A program made the translations under genes and the position numbers. This document shows, in pieces, positions 1 through 6,824 of a stretch of 21,522 nt of DNA; positions within the stretch are counted from its first letter, which is position 1, and every line of letters starts with the position of its first letter. Origin of the DNA: an uncultured Anaerovibrio sp. GTDB lineage: Bacteria; Bacillota; Negativicutes; Selenomonadales; Selenomonadaceae. Where the stretch lies: the NCBI GenBank assembly GCA_934196075.1, contig CAKPVW010000030.1, positions 1-21,522 of the forward strand, given 5' to 3'. The notes beneath the pieces are model-generated. The model was not told the origin of the DNA. It was given only the letters and a program-made list of their open reading frames with translations, and ran no database searches.

Positions 1-519
1 TTCAATATCCATCTCTACGCACAATGAAACAAAGTATTTTCCCGATGCGGTACGGCTGACAGTGGCATTTAGGATGCATCCCTCAAATTTTCTTGATAGC
101 TTGGTTTTCACTATGCCGATTCTTGGGAGTTTGATATTGCCATCAATGATGCGGATACCACCTGACTGATTTCTAGTACGATAGGATTGGTTGTGGCTAT
201 GCTTAGACTTGAATTTTGGATAGCCTGACTGTTTCTTAAAGAAATTTTAAAACGCCTTGTCCAGATTTCTCAGGGCTTCCTGCAAAGCCATACTGTCAAC
301 AGATTTCAACCATACGAAATCTGGATGGCATTTCAATTCTGTCAGCATATGACTGGATTTTACATAGGTCACTGACTCATGTTTTTCCTGCCAGTTATCT
401 CGTCTGACAGCAAGAAAATGATTATACACAAAACGCGCACATCCTAATGTCTGATTTATGATTTTTTGTTGCTCTGCATTTGGATAGATTCTAAACTTGA
501 AACCCTTTGCATACACCAT
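1..519 (-). pseudogene. tnpB: IS200/IS605-family TnpB (OrfB), nonsense-interrupted, runs off the window
   Basis: TnpB is the RNA-guided nuclease and accessory protein of IS200/IS605 elements. The N-terminus is typical: MVYAKGFKFRIYPNAEQQ, then GCARFVYNHFLA, then MALQEALRNLDKAF. At 247-249 the frame meets TAA where the family normally has Lys in DKAFKNFF. The same frame then resumes with NFFKKQSGYPKFKSKHS and continues to base 1, so this is a point nonsense mutation (AAA to TAA) and not a natural end. The start chosen is ATG at 519, behind AGAGGCGAG. The open frame continues upstream to 657, but that stretch reads through a hairpin and looks non-coding. The RuvC domain and zinc finger lie outside the window. 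The full protein cannot be made without stop-codon readthrough. Confidence 0.85.
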
Positions 520-617
520 TTTCTCGCCTCTTTTAGAAATTATGTTTGTATATATTCTGTCATATTTACAGAAAACATATAATCGAACAGCGAGAAAAAT
601 TATTAGCATTTTTATTT

Positions 618-654
618 TGTCCACCGTCAATTGCTTACGCAAATTAGGTGGACA
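618..654. repeat. Cruciform-type hairpin upstream of tnpB
   Basis: The arms TGTCCACC (618-625) and GGTGGACA (647-654) are perfect, with an inner CAATTGC/GCAAATT-like stem around TTAC. It lies between the tnpB start and the 666-685 hairpin. It is probably part of the structured subterminal end of the element. There is no T-run on either side, so it is not a standard terminator. Confidence 0.45.
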
Positions 655-665
655 CACTTTATATC

Positions 666-685
666 CCCATGTCTAAAGACATGGG
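666..685. repeat. IS200/IS605-type end hairpin
   Basis: CCCATGTCT and AGACATGGG form a perfect 9-bp stem with a 2-nt loop, flanked by ATAT on one side and TTTTACGGC on the other. This pattern of a small imperfect palindrome next to a conserved flank is characteristic of IS200/IS605 ends, which use hairpins and not inverted terminal repeats. The hairpin marks the boundary with the HepT remnant. I cannot tell whether it is the left end of the adjacent tnpB element or a stranded right end of another copy. Confidence 0.6.
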
Positions 686-689
686 TTTT

Positions 690-890
690 ACGGCATTCTT
701 TGATAATGCGGGTATATCTTCAAATACCACTTCTACTATCATCTGCCAGTTAGTACCTTTATAGTCATGAACCAAACGATGACGCAATCCAGAAATCATA
801 GACCATGTAATCTCATCATGTTCGGCTTTATATTCTGACGATAAATTATATGCGCAATCACTAACATTATACAAAAGCATCGTAACCTAT
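690..890 (-). pseudogene. HepT-like ribonuclease toxin remnant (DUF86, HEPN)
   Basis: The reading frame contains EITWSMISGLRHRLVHDY followed by VVFEDIPAL. This is the hallmark HepT segment with the RX4HXY catalytic motif (Arg, His and Tyr of RHRLVHDY). HepT is the toxin of MntA/HepT pairs. Only about 65 residues remain of a usual 110 or so. The C-terminus after DIPAL is replaced by the IS200/IS605 end (KNAVKPMSLDMGI). On the 5' side, YDAFV in another frame is followed by LLYNVS in this one, which suggests a frameshift just before base 880. No MntA-like nucleotidyltransferase is present beside it. The motif survives but the protein is not intact. Confidence 0.7.
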
Positions 891-904
891 GTTGTCACCC
901 TTGA

Positions 905-1561
905 CTATGGTTCCATTCGAGCTCTAATATCATTTAAGCACTCACCTTTATATTTAAAAAATTTTGGGCCTGCAATCGAATATTTCTTACCGGATATAAG
1001 CTTTGCAGCAGCGGTCAACGACATTTCCTTGCCTTGATATTCCACTTTTCTATCACCGACAACCACGCATTTAATGCTCGAATCAGAATAATATTCTATT
1101 TCTTCTCCTATGGCAATCTGGCATTTACTAAAAGAAAAGTTTTCTGCTCTTTCATGACTCTCTGTATCTATTTCCTGTGCCAGCTGTTCATCCTGTACTT
1201 CTATGTCATTAGGAGCAACTAATTTTAGATTCTCTTTACAAGCATGTATTTCTGCCATTGCTTCCAAAATGGCATAGGCTTCTTCTGGCTTCATGGCATA
1301 AAATTCTCGAATTCTCTTTTGACCATTAAAGTCATCAATAGAACGCAAATCTGGATTTAACTTATCAATAATTTTATGAAGCTTTAAGTCTGACAGTCTT
1401 GTACTTACTTCATATATGGCATATACACGAAATGCAAAAGGAATGCACTCGCTGCGGTTTAATTGCTTTAATCTATTTTCCATGTTATCCGCATAGCCTA
1501 TTTTCACGTAGTCTGGAAATGATGGATTAGTAAGAATGTAAATTACACCTTTAGTATTCAT
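905..1561 (-). CDS. GIY-YIG (T5orf172-type) nuclease-like protein with DUF4357-like C-terminus
   Basis: The N-terminal domain (about residues 4-100) reads VIYILTNP with Tyr8, then YVKIG at 18-22, Arg30 (RLKQLN), His62 (LHKIID) and Glu86 (IREF). These are in the order expected for the GIY-YIG nuclease fold of the T5orf172/Mug113 group. The middle (110-150) is acidic and probably a linker. The C-terminus (about 160-215) has VEYQGKEMSLTAAAKLISGK and KFFKYKGECLNDIR, a pattern like DUF4357, which often accompanies such nucleases. ATG at 1561 has AGGAG seven bases upstream. Single-domain proteins of this type occur near restriction-modification genes. A DNA-cleaving or defence role is an inference, and no partner methylase is nearby. 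Confidence 0.75.
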   Translation of the reverse strand: MNTKGVIYILTNPSFPDYVKIGYADNMENRLKQLNRSECIPFAFRVYAIYEVSTRLSDLKLHKIIDKLNPDLRSIDDFNGQKRIREFYAMKPEEAYAILEAMAEIHACKENLKLVAPNDIEVQDEQLAQEIDTESHERAENFSFSKCQIAIGEEIEYYSDSSIKCVVVGDRKVEYQGKEMSLTAAAKLISGKKYSIAGPKFFKYKGECLNDIRARMEP

Positions 1562-1653
1562 ATTTTCTCCTAATTATTTCATATTCTATAACTTATATTT
1601 ATCTGTTATCAATCGTATCATTCCTATAGAGTTTTGAGATATCGTACTCTGCG

Positions 1654-2283
1654 TTATATATCAAAACGACATTTTAATTTATTAATACTCTCTGACAATT
1701 CCGAATAACTGCATTTTTCTGCTCCCAGCTTTGTTATTTTCTGCAAAGAAATGGTTTTCTGGTCTTTCACCTCCATATTCAATTTCTCGGTAGGCAAAAT
1801 ATAAAAATCCCACTGTTTCATATCTAATGGGTTAAGTCCTTCATCCTTTTTCTCACAGTTATGGACACAAAATACATAAATCTGAGCCTGTCTTTTTATT
1901 TCCCTTTCATAAGCATTAGCTTTTGAATTAAAGGCTCTTGTGGGACATATGGAAAACGATATCTTAGATTTGCCTTTCTGCTGCCATGTCTGCACATAAC
2001 CAGATGATTTCACTTCTATAGATATATCATCATTGGTCAACACATCATATTTATCCCACTCTACCCTTGTATCTTTAGCTGCATCTAATGCACGAGCTAC
2101 TAAATATTCAGCAAAATGCCCTCGCTCAATATTGCCAATAATATCAGAATAAGCCCATTGCCAAAATTCTAAAACCGAAGATATTTGTTTTCCTTTATCA
2201 TCGTATATAGGCTCCATCCCTGTTTTTCTCATCGAATCATTACCATTACCACATATCACTATAGACACCCTTGCTCCCATCAT
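1654..2283 (-). CDS. Putative PD-(D/E)XK restriction-like endonuclease, solitary
   Basis: The 209-aa protein carries GHFAEYLVARAL (Glu59) and then YDVLTNDDISIEVKSSGY, with Glu90-x-Lys92 on a beta strand. This is the arrangement of a PD-(D/E)XK nuclease core: a helix Glu, an Asp (80 or 86), and E-x-K. The segment WDFYILPTEKLN near residue 160 also fits this class of small restriction-like proteins. There is no methyltransferase or specificity subunit beside it. The N-terminus is uncertain: ATG at 2283 lacks a well-spaced ribosome site, and GTG codons 6 and 9, just after GGGAGCAAGGG, are alternatives. It lies on the same strand as the GIY-YIG gene, 92 bases upstream, so the two may be co-transcribed. 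I cannot assign a target. Confidence 0.65.
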   Translation of the reverse strand: MMGARVSIVICGNGNDSMRKTGMEPIYDDKGKQISSVLEFWQWAYSDIIGNIERGHFAEYLVARALDAAKDTRVEWDKYDVLTNDDISIEVKSSGYVQTWQQKGKSKISFSICPTRAFNSKANAYEREIKRQAQIYVFCVHNCEKKDEGLNPLDMKQWDFYILPTEKLNMEVKDQKTISLQKITKLGAEKCSYSELSESINKLKCRFDI

Positions 2284-2385
2284 TATTTAACTTGAAATCC
2301 CCCACTGCAACAAACCGTGTATTTTCTCCACTATCAAATAACTTATCAGATTACACTCATAAGTATCTATTAATTCCTTGATTCT

Positions 2386-2413
2386 ATTATACCCCAAGGT
2401 CTTAAAAAGTAAA
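2386..2413 (-). promoter_or_regulatory. Candidate promoter for the PD-(D/E)XK / GIY-YIG pair
   Basis: On the minus strand there is a perfect -10 box TATAAT (2386-2391) with TTTACT as -35 (2408-2413) and a 16-bp spacer. It lies about 105 bases before the ATG at 2283. A short open frame without a convincing start (containing RIKELIDTYECNLISYLIVEK) occupies the leader and stops just before that ATG. Confidence 0.45.
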
Positions 2414-2493
2414 TAATTTCATATGTTGTATAAATAACCTATTTTCTTCAATCCATAACATCAATGGATACGCTTAACCCGCATTATTACTGA

Positions 2494-2518
2494 CTTTATG
2501 CAGGTTTTCTGCATAAAG
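2494..2518. repeat. Perfect 10-bp hairpin in an otherwise gene-poor stretch
   Basis: CTTTATGCAG and CTGCATAAAG pair perfectly around a GTTTT loop. The region 2284-2949 otherwise holds AT-rich sequence, the candidate promoter at 2386-2413, and one open frame at 2580-2774 that has no ribosome site and is not believable. The hairpin is not followed by a T-run on either strand, so it may be a regulator site or an element end and not a terminator. Confidence 0.5.
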
Positions 2519-2949
2519 CGCATATTAAGGTTTTGAATTTGATAATAAAAAATTTTGAAAATATTTCTGTGTTTATTTATTGGACTTTTGTATTTTATTA
2601 CAGAACTTTCTAATTTTTAGTAGCAGCAACATTAGAATTTTTATCATTTGTACGCGTAAACAATACATTTTTATACTAAGTACAGACTTTTATCACAGCA
2701 TATTTATTCACATATATACCGATGCCACAACGCCTGGGCATGCCGCTTGTAAACTTGATAAAACTAATATATAATATGTTTAACTAAAGCAACATTCAGC
2801 AACTAATTCTAAGGAAATCTGAAAAAGCAATAGCCACCTCTCAAAAATACCAACGTAAAGTAAGGTGATTCCATAACTCTATGCTAGGTTACACTTTCCA
2901 ACACTTCTTATAACTCTAGAAAATAAATATAGGGACAAGGTGAAAAACG

Positions 2950-3168
2950 ATGGATATTTTTTTATCCTATGTAGCAGATGAGGAGTTAATTAATTCTTGC
3001 ACTGAATGTAAAGATACTTGTCAGTACTATCTGGATATTATACTACCATACGGATACAAGTATAAATATCTTCAGGATGACATCACAAGTATTTTCCCCA
3101 GCCTGCTCCATATCAACACCGGAGTCATTAGCTATGAGCTGTGCAGACCAAAAGAAATAAACCCATGA
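2950..3168 (+). CDS. Small hypothetical ORF, 72 aa
   Basis: I do not recognise this protein. It starts with ATG preceded by AAGGTG at suitable spacing. The sequence is MDIFLSYVADEEL, then a short Cys-containing stretch (CTECKDTC), then YKYKYLQDDITSIFPSLL, ending with RPKEINP. The CxxCxxxC spacing could bind metal, but nothing else supports that. It stands alone on the plus strand, 39 bases before a 104-bp inverted-repeat element and upstream of the first IS3 copy. It may be the N-terminal stub of a longer gene interrupted by these insertions. The coding status itself is doubtful. Confidence 0.3.
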   Translation: MDIFLSYVADEELINSCTECKDTCQYYLDIILPYGYKYKYLQDDITSIFPSLLHINTGVISYELCRPKEINP

Positions 3169-3206
3169 ATACTATATAAATAGCAACTTTCAATCTATAT
3201 AACATA

Positions 3207-3310
3207 AAAACACCAACATATATCATCAAATAATGTATCAGCCCATAAAAGTTAGACCTAAAATCTAATTTTGGGAATCGGTACATCAAGATGATATAGG
3301 TTGGTGTTTT
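3207..3310. repeat. 104-bp MITE-like element with 21-bp terminal inverted repeats
   Basis: Bases 3207-3227 and 3290-3310 are inverted copies of a 21-bp sequence beginning AAAACACCAAC, with a single mismatch. They flank 62 bp that encode nothing. Length and structure fit a miniature inverted-repeat element or the remnant of a longer transposon. No clear target duplication is seen in the immediate flanks. A long hairpin used as a terminator is the alternative, but there is no convincing gene end to serve. Confidence 0.5.
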
Positions 3311-3452
3311 CTTTACACTGACAACTTTATGAAGATGTTATCCATCATCCATATAAGCACCGAGTATAATGGATACCAGAATCTGGACCATATTTTGAAA
3401 ATCTAAGCGTGCATGTTATAGTAAATATATAACAATCTAGGAGGATTTTTTA

Positions 3453-3794
3453 ATGACACGCTGTCAATATACACCAGAATTTAAAAGTAAAGTTGTTTTG
3501 AATATTCTTCAAGGTAATCAGGAACTGAATGAAATATGTGCCCAACATAACTTAGACCCCAATATGGTTAGAAAGTGCAAGCAGGAATTCTTACAAAATG
3601 CTTATCTTGTATTTGGTGCAAAATCTGAGCACAAGCAGTCTCAGAGAAAGGAGGGTGACCTGAAGAAAAAGAATGATCAAATGCTGAAGACCATTGGACA
3701 GCTTACAATGGAACGTAATTTTCTTCAGGATTGCTTTCGCAAAATTGGAGAATACATCCCTTCAATACCAGGATTTGATTACAAAGGAATCTGA
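3453..3794 (+). CDS. IS3-family transposase OrfA (copy 1)
   Basis: The 113-aa protein has an N-terminal HTH_Tnp_1-type helix-turn-helix (FKSKVVLNILQGN to about residue 50) and a short coiled-coil region (LKKKNDQMLKTIGQLTMERNF) near the end. This is the standard architecture of IS3 OrfA, which binds the IS ends. Start is ATG behind AGGAGG. In this copy the strongly conserved Trp of the RKWKQEF motif is Cys (RKCKQEF), whereas copy 2 keeps Trp, so this copy may be impaired. It overlaps orfB by about 100 bases. OrfB is in the +1 frame relative to OrfA, not the -1 frame usual for programmed frameshifting in this family. Confidence 0.85.
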   Translation: MTRCQYTPEFKSKVVLNILQGNQELNEICAQHNLDPNMVRKCKQEFLQNAYLVFGAKSEHKQSQRKEGDLKKKNDQMLKTIGQLTMERNFLQDCFRKIGEYIPSIPGFDYKGI

Positions 3795-4602
3795 GATTTC
3801 CATACGCCGTCAATGTGATCTCTTATCTATTAATCGTTCTAGTATTTATTATGTACCAGTTGAAGCAGATAAAGAACGTTTGCTACTACAAGAAAAACTT
3901 ATGGAAAGAATATATTATTGGCATACAACCATGCCATACCTAGGGTCAAGAAAGATTACTAAATTACTGGTACATGAAGGATTTAAGGTTTGTCGCAAAA
4001 CTGTAAGAATACTGCTTGAACGAATGAGTATAACAGCTATTTATCCCAAGGAAAATCTTTCCAAACGTAGTTTCAAGGAGGCGATAGTTCCGTATTTACT
4101 ACGAAATTATAAGGTTACAGCAGCTAATCAGGTTTGGTCTATAGATATAACTTATATAAAAATGCATAATGGCCATATGTATCTAACGGCTATTATAGAC
4201 TGGTACAGCCGCAAAATAGTGGGTTGGAATTTGTCGGACACACTTGGAACGGCATATGTACTAGAGGCTGTAAAAGATGCTGTAGCCACATATGGTACCC
4301 CAGAAATACTTAACTCCGACCAGGGATGTCAATTTACTAGCAAGGAATACAAGGAGATGATAAGAAATTACGGTATAAAACAGAGTATGGATGGAAGATC
4401 CCGTTGGGCAGATAATATAATAATTGAAAGGTGGTTTCGCAGCTTAAAGACAGAAAAAATATATCCAAATGAATTTGCCAGCCCACGAGAATTACGTAAA
4501 GGATTAATAGATTACATCAACGAATATAACAAAGTAAGGCCACATGAAGCATTGTCATCTAAGGCACCTGATTCCTACTATTATGGCCAGAATGTTGCAT
4601 AA
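3694..4602 (+). CDS. IS3-family transposase OrfB, DDE integrase core (copy 1)
   Basis: This is the catalytic transposase. Counting from TTG at 3694, the acidic triad is Asp151 (SIDITYIK), Asp209 (NSDQGCQF) and Glu245 (NIIIERWF). There are 35 residues between the last two, the DD(35)E signature of IS3. An HTH_21-like region sits at about 75-115 and the C-terminal NEYNKVRPHEAL motif is present. A TGA in this frame at 3685-3687 limits how far upstream the frame can begin, so OrfB must be made by a shift within 3688-3794 or from its own weak start. From about 3760 onward its protein sequence is identical to that of copy 2. Confidence 0.88.
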   Translation: MDSLQWNVIFFRIAFAKLENTSLQYQDLITKESEISIRRQCDLLSINRSSIYYVPVEADKERLLLQEKLMERIYYWHTTMPYLGSRKITKLLVHEGFKVCRKTVRILLERMSITAIYPKENLSKRSFKEAIVPYLLRNYKVTAANQVWSIDITYIKMHNGHMYLTAIIDWYSRKIVGWNLSDTLGTAYVLEAVKDAVATYGTPEILNSDQGCQFTSKEYKEMIRNYGIKQSMDGRSRWADNIIIERWFRSLKTEKIYPNEFASPRELRKGLIDYINEYNKVRPHEALSSKAPDSYYYGQNVA

Positions 4603-4663
4603 TTTATTGGGTTAAGACACGCTTAGATATTTTTTTAGTGGTCTTGACAAGGGGCCCATTATA

Positions 4664-4965
4664 AACTGTGCTGTCGCAGTCTCTTTTTCAGTCAACTCAC
4701 CAGAAGGGAAACAGATGCCGTATGCACTCTTCAAGCGTCGTGAAAGGCCCATGAATCTTGTCTGCATTTCCTTCTTCATCTGAACATACTCAGCTGCAGC
4801 ATTTAAGCAGTTCAATCTTTCCAGTGGTGTTTTCCAGTGTGGAATTTTGTCGCATTGAAATCAACAAGAAGTTCATCTATCAATGCAAGATAATTTCTAA
4901 AGATTCCAAGTGAGATGTTAAGCTCATCAATCGGACTTTCCTGTGGCCACCATACTTCTCGTTAA
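4664..4965 (-). pseudogene. hsdR: Type I restriction enzyme HsdR, C-terminal fragment with frameshift
   Basis: Two adjoining frames give an HsdR C-terminal helical region. The first reads QESPIDELNISLGIFRNY and then ALIDELLVDFNATKFHTGK. After a one-base shift near 4828-4836 the second reads TPLERLNCLNAAAEYVQ, KKEMQTRFMGLSRRL, SAYGICFPSGELTEKE and TATAQF. HsdR is the ATP-dependent translocase and nuclease of type I systems, and only about 100 of its roughly 1000 residues remain. The downstream end is cut by IS copy 1 at 4663, and the upstream end is joined directly to a nucleoside hydrolase fragment near 4945-4965. With RhuM at 19.2-20.2 kb it suggests that a type I locus once existed in or near this island. 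Confidence 0.65.
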
Positions 4966-5627
4966 ATTCTAACGTCGGCATAACGTTGCCCTCGCAGAAG
5001 AAAGCGCCTGCCATATAAACAACGCGTTTAGCCAGTGGAGCAATCTCCGGCGCCTTGTCGAGCGACACAGCCAGGTTCGCCGCACTGCCGATAGCCACAA
5101 TAGTTACCTCTCCGGGATGCTTTTTCACGGTATCAATAATAAAGTCAGCAGCCTGCTTTTGCGGACGCATAACAGGCTCGTCCAGATAATTCTTGCGGTA
5201 TTCAGCGGTCCATGATGCCGGCTGAGCATAGCCTGCAGCACCAAGATGAGAATCGAAGCCGCGGCCAAAGAGGCGTTTTTCTTCCTTCATATTGGCAAAG
5301 CGTCCCTTGCGGGTGGTTTTGTTCACGCCCATATATACAGGAATATCTGTACGCCCGATGCCCATCAAGCTGGCGGATAGTAGAAGCAGTACCCGTTTCT
5401 ACCCAGGTATTGCCGATAACAATGGTCACGCCCTTGAGATCCATCTTAGGCGATTCAGCGAGCATCATCATCGCTACGCCGTCATCGAACAGATCAACCA
5501 TATCAGCGTCCAGAATAACCTTTTCGCGCTCTGCTGCCTCAGCAGACATCGGCGACGTCAAGGCAGTCATGCCCATGCACAGCGTCAACAGTAAGCAGCC
5601 GCATAAGCTCGTAAATTTATTCCTTAT
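4950..5627 (-). pseudogene. Secreted nucleoside hydrolase-like protein, broken (lost start, frameshift, lost C-terminus)
   Basis: The reading begins with a signal peptide (hydrophobic CGCLLLTLCMGMTALTS, cleavage near SAEAA) and then VILDADMVDLFDDGVAMMML, which matches the N-terminal metal-binding DxDxxxDD motif of inosine/uridine-type nucleoside hydrolases. The frame shifts near 5365-5375, from STIRQL to MGIGRTDIPVYMG. It continues through VAIGSAANLAVSLDKAPEI and MAGAFFCEGNVMPTLEFN, all typical of the family. It is cut after LEFN, where HsdR sequence begins, so about 225 of 310 or more residues remain. A strong AAAGGAGG lies six bases before ATA at 5627-5625, exactly where the start codon should be. 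The ATG at 5663 upstream has no ribosome site. This gene is dead by three independent lesions. Confidence 0.75.
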
Positions 5628-5687
5628 CTTCGACCTCCTTTCGCCTAAAGGCTTAACCTTCACATGCAGTGAAGAAAATTTATTGAC

Positions 5688-6797
5688 TTAATCAATCTCG
5701 TGCAGATAAATACTGCCATCTCTGCCGCTGGCGCAGATAGCAAACTTGCGCAAGCTGCCAGCATCATCCTTGAAGGCGATACCGTTCTTGGGAATAGTTT
5801 CGAAGCTGCTCAGATGCAGGTACAGCTTAGCGCCTGCCTGCAGCCTCTCCTTGCTGTAGAGAACCCTGTTCGCATCTCCCTGCAGGTCAAGTAGCTGGAA
5901 GTCCTGCAGTTCAGCATTGGTGCGGAACAAAACCTCCGCTCCCTTAAACGGATCAGGCACCGAAACCTTCTCATAGCCGGAAAGGTCTGCCTGGGGATCC
6001 TGCAGCTCATGCACGCCCATGATGTGCAGATAAGGCATTGCCAATCCCTTGAACTTGGAGCCTCTCTGCTTATATTCATGCAGAGGCAGCAGCTCCATCT
6101 CTGTACTATAGCTAGAAAGCTCGCTGCCCATTTCAAAGAATTCGTCTACCGTCATCTGCATTCTCTCCGAAGCGCTTGTAAACGCTCTGCCGTCACTGCT
6201 GCGATAAACCTCGAGTCCGCCAGCTCCCTCCTGCGCTTTGGTGAAGTACAGACTCAGGCATCTAGTGCTGCCATCCTTCAGCAAATCATGCACGGCCAGC
6301 AGATATTCTGCATTGCTGATATTGCCTTGCGTCAGCAGCGTGCCATCAGGCTGCAGCTCCAGACTGCTACGCGCCCAGCCCTCATCAACAAATTTCACCT
6401 GTCCTTCCACAAAGGTATAGACAGCATACAGCTCCTTGCCATAATAGCCCTTGCCTCTTTTTTCATTATTATTGAAAGCAAAAATCAGCTCCGGCACCTT
6501 GTCATTATTGATGTCCAGCAGCGTATAGCCAAGATGCTTTACGGCCTCATTGGCATTAAAATGATCACGCAGCTCGTAGATGCCCGTTGTGCCCTGCTGT
6601 GGCAAGCGTTCTGCATTGCCATTAGCCAAAAAATCGTAGATGCCATCTACAATATTTGCATATTCCAGCTCATAGGTAGGCACCTTGACAATAGCTGCAG
6701 CAGTGGCTGCCGCCTCCGCCTTCTTCTCTGCACCGCAACCAAGCAGCACGGCGGCCAGCAGTGTCAGCAGCACGCCTTTAACCAGCTTACACCTCAT
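5688..6797 (-). CDS. Hypothetical lipoprotein, 369 aa
   Basis: The N-terminus MRCKLVKGVLLTLLAAVLLGC ends in a lipobox (LLGC, Cys21), so the protein is probably lipid-anchored and extracytoplasmic. It contains YTLLDINNDKVPELIFAF, a pattern seen in secreted Bacillota proteins with a DINxDGxPEL motif, and later a segment ending SIYLHEID. I do not recognise a named enzyme family and assign no reaction. ATG at 6797 has AGGAG eight bases upstream, and GTG at 6800 is a weaker alternative. It is 24 bases downstream of the next secreted-protein gene, on the same strand, so the two are likely an operon. The GC-richer codon use differs from the AT-rich flanks of the island. Confidence 0.75.
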   Translation of the reverse strand: MRCKLVKGVLLTLLAAVLLGCGAEKKAEAAATAAAIVKVPTYELEYANIVDGIYDFLANGNAERLPQQGTTGIYELRDHFNANEAVKHLGYTLLDINNDKVPELIFAFNNNEKRGKGYYGKELYAVYTFVEGQVKFVDEGWARSSLELQPDGTLLTQGNISNAEYLLAVHDLLKDGSTRCLSLYFTKAQEGAGGLEVYRSSDGRAFTSASERMQMTVDEFFEMGSELSSYSTEMELLPLHEYKQRGSKFKGLAMPYLHIMGVHELQDPQADLSGYEKVSVPDPFKGAEVLFRTNAELQDFQLLDLQGDANRVLYSKERLQAGAKLYLHLSSFETIPKNGIAFKDDAGSLRKFAICASGRDGSIYLHEID

Positions 6798-6824
6798 CAC
6801 ACCATCTCCTTTCCCAAGCCAAAA

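Larger units (their letters stand above)
3365..4663 (+). mobile_element. IS3-family insertion sequence, copy 1 (1299 bp)
   Basis: The boundaries come from comparing this copy with its inverted twin at 8177-9475, where identity starts at TATAATGG and ends at CCATTATA in both. The left end is TATAATGGATACCAGAATC and the right end (reverse strand) is TATAATGGGCCCCTTGTC. Both copies are exactly 1299 bp. No target-site duplication is visible around it. The right end carries TTGACA (4644-4649) and the left end carries TATAAT, so the element may make a junction promoter when circular. The right end lies inside an HsdR fragment. Confidence 0.85.

Noticed and set aside
1631..1667. Inverted repeat GTTTTGA/TCAAAAC at the end of the PD-(D/E)XK gene as a terminator
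   Set aside because: It overlaps the stop codon, has short arms with mismatches and no T-run. It could be chance in AT-rich sequence.
2580..2774. 64-aa plus-strand open frame in the AT-rich gap
   Set aside because: It has no ribosome site and a low-complexity Phe/Ile-rich sequence of the kind expected from AT-rich DNA.
3664..3671. A-rich GAAAAAG heptamer as the -1 slippery site for OrfAB
   Set aside because: The OrfB frame is closed by TGA at 3685-3687, and OrfB is in the +1 frame, so a shift here could not produce the fusion.
5212..5691. 159-aa plus-strand open frame
   Set aside because: It is antisense to the nucleoside hydrolase remnant, which carries a signal peptide and family motifs on the other strand.
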